Origin: Gnetum montanum
Taxonomy: Eukaryota; Streptophyta; Gnetopsida; Gnetales; Gnetaceae
Assembly: GCA_015680685.1 (NCBI GenBank)
Contig: MNCI01022152.1
Span: 3,793 to 51,177, forward strand
Direction of reading: 5' to 3'
DNA: 47,385 nucleotides
The notes under the pieces were generated by a model. The model was not told where the DNA came from. It ran no database searches and saw only the letters and a program-made list of their open reading frames with translations. This document shows positions 42,931 to 47,385 of this stretch, piece after piece. Both the position numbers and the translations under genes were made by a program. The stretch's first letter is position 1; each line of letters starts with the position of its first letter.

Positions 42931-45900
42931 CATGAAAAGAGGTAGGGGGAAAAACCCCCACTACACCTACAAGTCAGAATTTGGGGTGCTTTTCAACCCC
43001 AATAGACCCATTCACATACCTAATAGATCTTCCCTATCCAATACCAAAGTGAACAAAAATAGCCCTTCGATCCTTTGAAATGGATCCAACTATGAATAGA
43101 AAGTTCCAAAATAGAAACTGACTACCTTTCCACTAATCTAGACCATCAAACCAAATAGAAACTAAAACTAATAAACATTACCAAAACACAATGAAATAGT
43201 TGTTGAACCCCTTAAAGGTGCTTGGGCATATGTGTGCACTTATAATTAGCCCTATACTGCAAGTGCCACATGTCAAGCCACGCATGATGTGCTTCAATAT
43301 CAACAAAGGCAGCCACCTATTAAAATATCTTGAAGGCTTCAACCTGTTACACCTTGATGACTGCAATACCCTTACCATCAAGGTGCAGCTTAGCTAAAGT
43401 AAGCCAGATGTGCCAATGAAGCTCTAGCCAGGTCAAATTTTGATTAATGTCTAGTGCCTATATTTTATTTGCAAAAATAAAAGAACATAATTACTAGTAA
43501 ATAAATAAGGTTAGCATATGGAAACAAGACTAAATAAATAATATTTTACTTTGCATGAAAGGAAACGTTAACTATGACAAAATGTACAAAATATTCACTA
43601 TACATTAAAATGCTTACTGCAAGGAGGCTTCTAAACTTCCAAGATCCAGTAACTTTGCTTACAATAGAGGGAAGATAACTTCACATTTCTAGCATGTTCC
43701 TAAATACCATATAATAAACTATTTCACACATCAACAATGATGAGTTATAACACATTTTTTATATCAAAGAAAAAAGGTGTTATTACCTTACACTAGTGGC
43801 CCTAAATGAGTATTCACATGTATAATTAACCAATATGTCCTTCAATTTTAGGCATCCCAAATTTGGTAAACAATGTCTAAAAAGAAAGAATAAATTTTTG
43901 GCAAAGAAATCTAGATATATAGGACATTTAGAACCAAAAATAAATCTGAAATTCTAATTATCAACATAGTTCATGGAATTCAGGATTTCACAATGTTATC
44001 CGTTAGCCCAAGGCAATTTCACTCTCTAGAATTGTTTTAATTTGAAAGGGAAAATCATGGGGAATAAGTCACCAACCATTAAAAAAAGGTCTTTTCATTC
44101 ATTTTCTTAGGCTAAACCAAATGGTATACATGGGATCTAATATCTTAAAGAAAAGAAAGAAAAATAACAAAGGGCTGATTCCATAGGTGACTATTTATCA
44201 TCATCATCATTAACATTATTTATGGAATCAGAAAACTGTAAAAAATCAATAGTAGATAAGAACTATGATAATTAAAAAACATTAGTAATCTCTAAACTAT
44301 GGAAATTCATCATTTAAGAATTGAAAATTATGATTTTTAAGTAAATAAAATAGGTAAACTATATGAGCCCAACTACAAAATGAAAAGGAAAGACAAGTAA
44401 ACACTAAAACATACCAAGCTTGAACACCATGATGATTGACATCATGCCAAACTTTGAGATCTTATTATTAAATTATTTTCCAACCTATAATTTTTTCACA
44501 TTGATAGAATTATAAGCTTGAAAAAAGGATCATTTAACAATGAATTGGGACATGAAAAATCTCTTGAAAACACCTCAAAATAGACCACAAAAAAGCTCAA
44601 TAAAATAAAACATGTGCACTTCACTTTCATTGTACAAAAGACACAAAAAATCATTAATATTTATAGCTTATTTCTATTTTTAGAAGGGTAATCAATGGAC
44701 CCTTTTTCCATCTAGCTATCACATACCAACTCCCTCCAACCCTACAACATCTTATAATCAACACTAGAATACCAAGGTTGGATAAATTGGTGTGGGCTAG
44801 CACCATCAAGGACCTTCAAGGACTAAGCACTTATAGCCCACACAAGAGATCACCAAATTTGGATAGAATTATGGGGAAATTTATAAAATACATGATCAAA
44901 AACATGAAATTCCAAGTACATATGACTTAAAGATAATGCTAACTCATAAGCCCAACACATGTATGCCCAAAAAAATCGAATCCATGACTTATGAAAGCTC
45001 TCGTGCATGACTCACAACTCACAAAATAATCCCACATACATTCATAAAATAATATTCACATGCCCAAGCCAAGATAATAAATATCTATCAATAGGAGAAA
45101 TAAAATAATGACTTGGAGTATACACCTCTATGAATGGTTGATTAGATAAGGAAGAAGAACACACCTCAAACATGGATTGTTGTCAAACCAACAACTTCAA
45201 AGATCATGTCACATTTTTCCCAAATAACAACCTAAATAATCATGTCATAACAATAAGCCTAATGTGTATCCAAAAGTCCCAAGGAAAATTAAAGAATAGA
45301 TCCCTAGAACTAGCCCTAGAAATCTTCAAAATCAACCCCCAAAAGCCTCTTATGCCTTAAACCATAGTTGATAACGATCACTAAGATAGCCTTCCTTGCT
45401 CAACATAAAAGATCAGGTAGGAAATGCTTCACCTAATATCCTCTCTTCGTATCTTCTACTCCTCATACCTCAAACTAGCATAGTCTCCCCTCACTTAACA
45501 ACAGGTAAAAATGAGAGCTAACCACATTCCCACCTTCCAAACCCAACCCCTTCTCTATTTATAAGATAAAGGAGATCCCAAGACTTGAACAAAGACTTGT
45601 GCACAAAAATTTACACAATGCACAAAGATTAGACAACCCATTCTCCAAAAGTTTTTTATTATTCATGGTATTATTAAGACTTGACTTGGAAAAGAAAACA
45701 ATCATGTAGGAGTGGACATGTGAGAGTGACAATAGTCAAAATAGCCAGATGTCCCATATTAAATAAGTCCTTTTTCTATTTTCAACCATTAACATGAAGT
45801 GGAAACATAGCATATTAAAGAAAATAATTTCATCATAAGCATGTCATAAAGCATACAACACCATCCCACACTGACTTTTGTTATGGCCCAACTCTTGATG

Positions 45901-46330
45901 ATCAAGAATGTGCTATAGGATTAGAAAATGAAAAGGAAAAATAAATTTAGAAAGAGAAGGAATGCATGAGAAAATATGAGGAGGCACGTCTCGAAGGGCC
46001 ACTCAATAAGAGCACCTTTTAGAAGAAATAAAAATTTGAAAGTAAGAAAAAACTAGAGAGTGTTTCCTATGTCATCATAGATCCAATACAAAGAACTAGT
46101 TTAGGGTAGGGAAAATTTCTTATGTTGACCTTTGCATTAGTTGGAAAACCACACATCCTACACTCTTATATCATGTGAATGTCCTTATCTCTCCATCTAG
46201 ATAAGACACAAGGCCTTGATGAAGATCAAAAGAGATAGGAAGGAACTATTCCAAACATTTTAGCAAGTTGTCAAATTTATCAATTCTAAAGAAAAACATG
46301 GCATTATGTAGAGTGTGAAAAAAAGGCCCA
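42931..46330. other. AT-rich interval, nothing firm
   Basis: 3.4 kb with no recognised coding motif. A lone TATAAATAG on the minus strand at 45563-45555, followed by a purine-rich leader, might be a fossil LTR promoter. Confidence 0.45.
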
Positions 46331-47030
46331 TTTATAGTTGTATATTCCTCCCATTTTCTTGATGGCTTGGTGCTTTTGTAGAATTGTATAGGACATTTAA
46401 GGTTAATTTTTGAGATTTGGGGCAAATCATGGACATAATGTGGGACTCCTATGTAGTATTATCTTGTACCTAGGTAATTTGATCAATTTATGTTTTTCTA
46501 GTGGCTNATCATGCATACAAATTTTAATTTTTGTAGATGATGTATTACGAATTGCAAATTTAAAAATATGGTTAAAAGTAATGTTGCATCAACTAGAAAA
46601 ATTTTGTGAATGTACAAAAATGAAGGTGAGAATGTTGACAAGAAAAAGGTGCTAATTTGTAGAACTAATAAGAGAAATTACTCTTTCCAATTAAATAATA
46701 AAAGACTTGATATTTTATAGGAACACAAATATTTGGAAATAGAATGTTAAAAATATAAGTGGAAGCATTGTATATTATAGCAAGTCACAAATGTCTATAG
46801 GGTCCTGTATACAATTTTGAATAGATGTAGCAACCATAATATTTATAATTTAGAAAATTTGAAAATATCATTTTTCAAAAAACTATATAAGCTACGTTGA
46901 TTATGAATGTGTGCTACTTTATGGAAGAAAACTGAAAAACTCCAAAAAGCGTTCTTGTTGGATGAGTTCAAGGTTAAAACTCATGTTCTCTATGCAATAG
47001 TTTTATTAAAAGCTAAATTCTTGTCATTGG
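46330..47030 (+). pseudogene. Fossil non-LTR reverse transcriptase
   Basis: Near 46520 the plus strand reads QILIFVDDVLRIAN, the RT catalytic box with FVDD where (Y/F)ADD is usual. It continues into LHQLEKFCECTKMKV, a thumb motif of non-LTR RTs, then an EHKYLEIEC segment (YLGI-type) and a W-x-C-rich part with NRCSNHNIYNLENLK. Stops and frameshifts abound and one base is unresolved (46507). It differs from the L1-like copy at 27061, so it is probably a second LINE clade. Dead. Confidence 0.65.
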
Positions 47031-47385
47031 AAGTTTAAGTAATGTATAAATTCTTTACATTCTATTTAAGTAATAAAAATAAAATTTTTGGGTAGTACAT
47101 GTGAAAAATGGATTTGTCCTACCTTTATTTGAGTAACCAAATATGAGTTGCACTTTTTATGATTGTAGTTAGGACTAGTGATTGATGGTCAAGAGTCCTT
47201 TAATTCACCCCTAGATATTACCTAGAGATTCAAGTAAGTTGTTAAAATAAAATTTATTTTTCATATTTGTTTCTCACTTGTATTTTATTTACAAAATACA
47301 TGAGATAATTTTAAATTATTCAAGCCCATTTAAAAATGAGAAAATAAACCATTAGAGCTTTGAAACATGGAGGGAGCATTGGAGT
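47031..47385. other. AT-rich end of window
   Basis: Nothing recognised. Confidence 0.5.

Noticed and set aside
1-47385. tRNA, rRNA or host protein-coding gene
   Set aside because: No cloverleaf with conserved A/B boxes, no rRNA core sequence and no non-TE protein domain was seen by eye; a tRNAscan-SE and Rfam search would be decisive.

Overview
The window is nuclear DNA from a seed plant with a large, repeat-choked genome. I saw no host housekeeping gene, rRNA or tRNA. Everything recognisable is transposable-element DNA of different ages. The AT-rich, very CpG-poor flanks full of old LINE and gypsy fossils would fit a gymnosperm-type genome, but that is an inference and the species cannot be read from this sequence.

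Layout. 1-2180: decayed LINE tail and a coiled-coil pseudogene. 2500-3175: an old repeat with an inverted relative at 24575-25300. 3176-20588: one giant (17.4 kb), fairly young Ty3/gypsy retrotransposon of the Tat type, transcribed on the minus strand. Its parts in minus-strand order are: 5' LTR (20588-18995), primer-binding site, gag-pro frame (18747-14851), two tandem arrays (14810-14046), an opposite-strand gene with introns (10050-13954), pol frame with RT, degenerate RNase H, a second archaeal-type RNase H and integrase (9653-6147), another tandem array (6109-5626), polypurine tract and a truncated 3' LTR (4568-3176). 20589-29937: old repeats, a gypsy gag fossil and a LINE reverse-transcriptase fossil. 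29938-38013: a second, much older LTR element with intact 5-bp target duplication (ACTAG). 38014-47385: AT-rich old repeats, a second copy of the coiled-coil pseudogene, and another LINE RT fossil at the right end.

The most unusual part is inside the giant element. Between protease and reverse transcriptase lies a complete-looking gene on the opposite strand. It has its own TATA box, a perfect three-unit heat-shock-element match, six exons with matching splice phases and a predicted product of about 1,045 residues. Because it is antisense to the element's RNA its introns would survive retrotransposition. It may sit inside the element's own pro-RT intron. A related 20-bp motif (AGTTTAAxGxCGTxxCGGxC) is repeated in arrays on both sides of the gene and occurs once next to its promoter.

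All nine premature stops in the three reading frames of the giant element are TAG. One falls in an internal repeat whose sister copies read CAG, which indicates C-to-T decay at CAG (CHG) sites. The same amber excess is seen in the older coiled-coil pseudogene at 1238-1665. The element therefore looks silenced, methylated and slowly decaying, not active.
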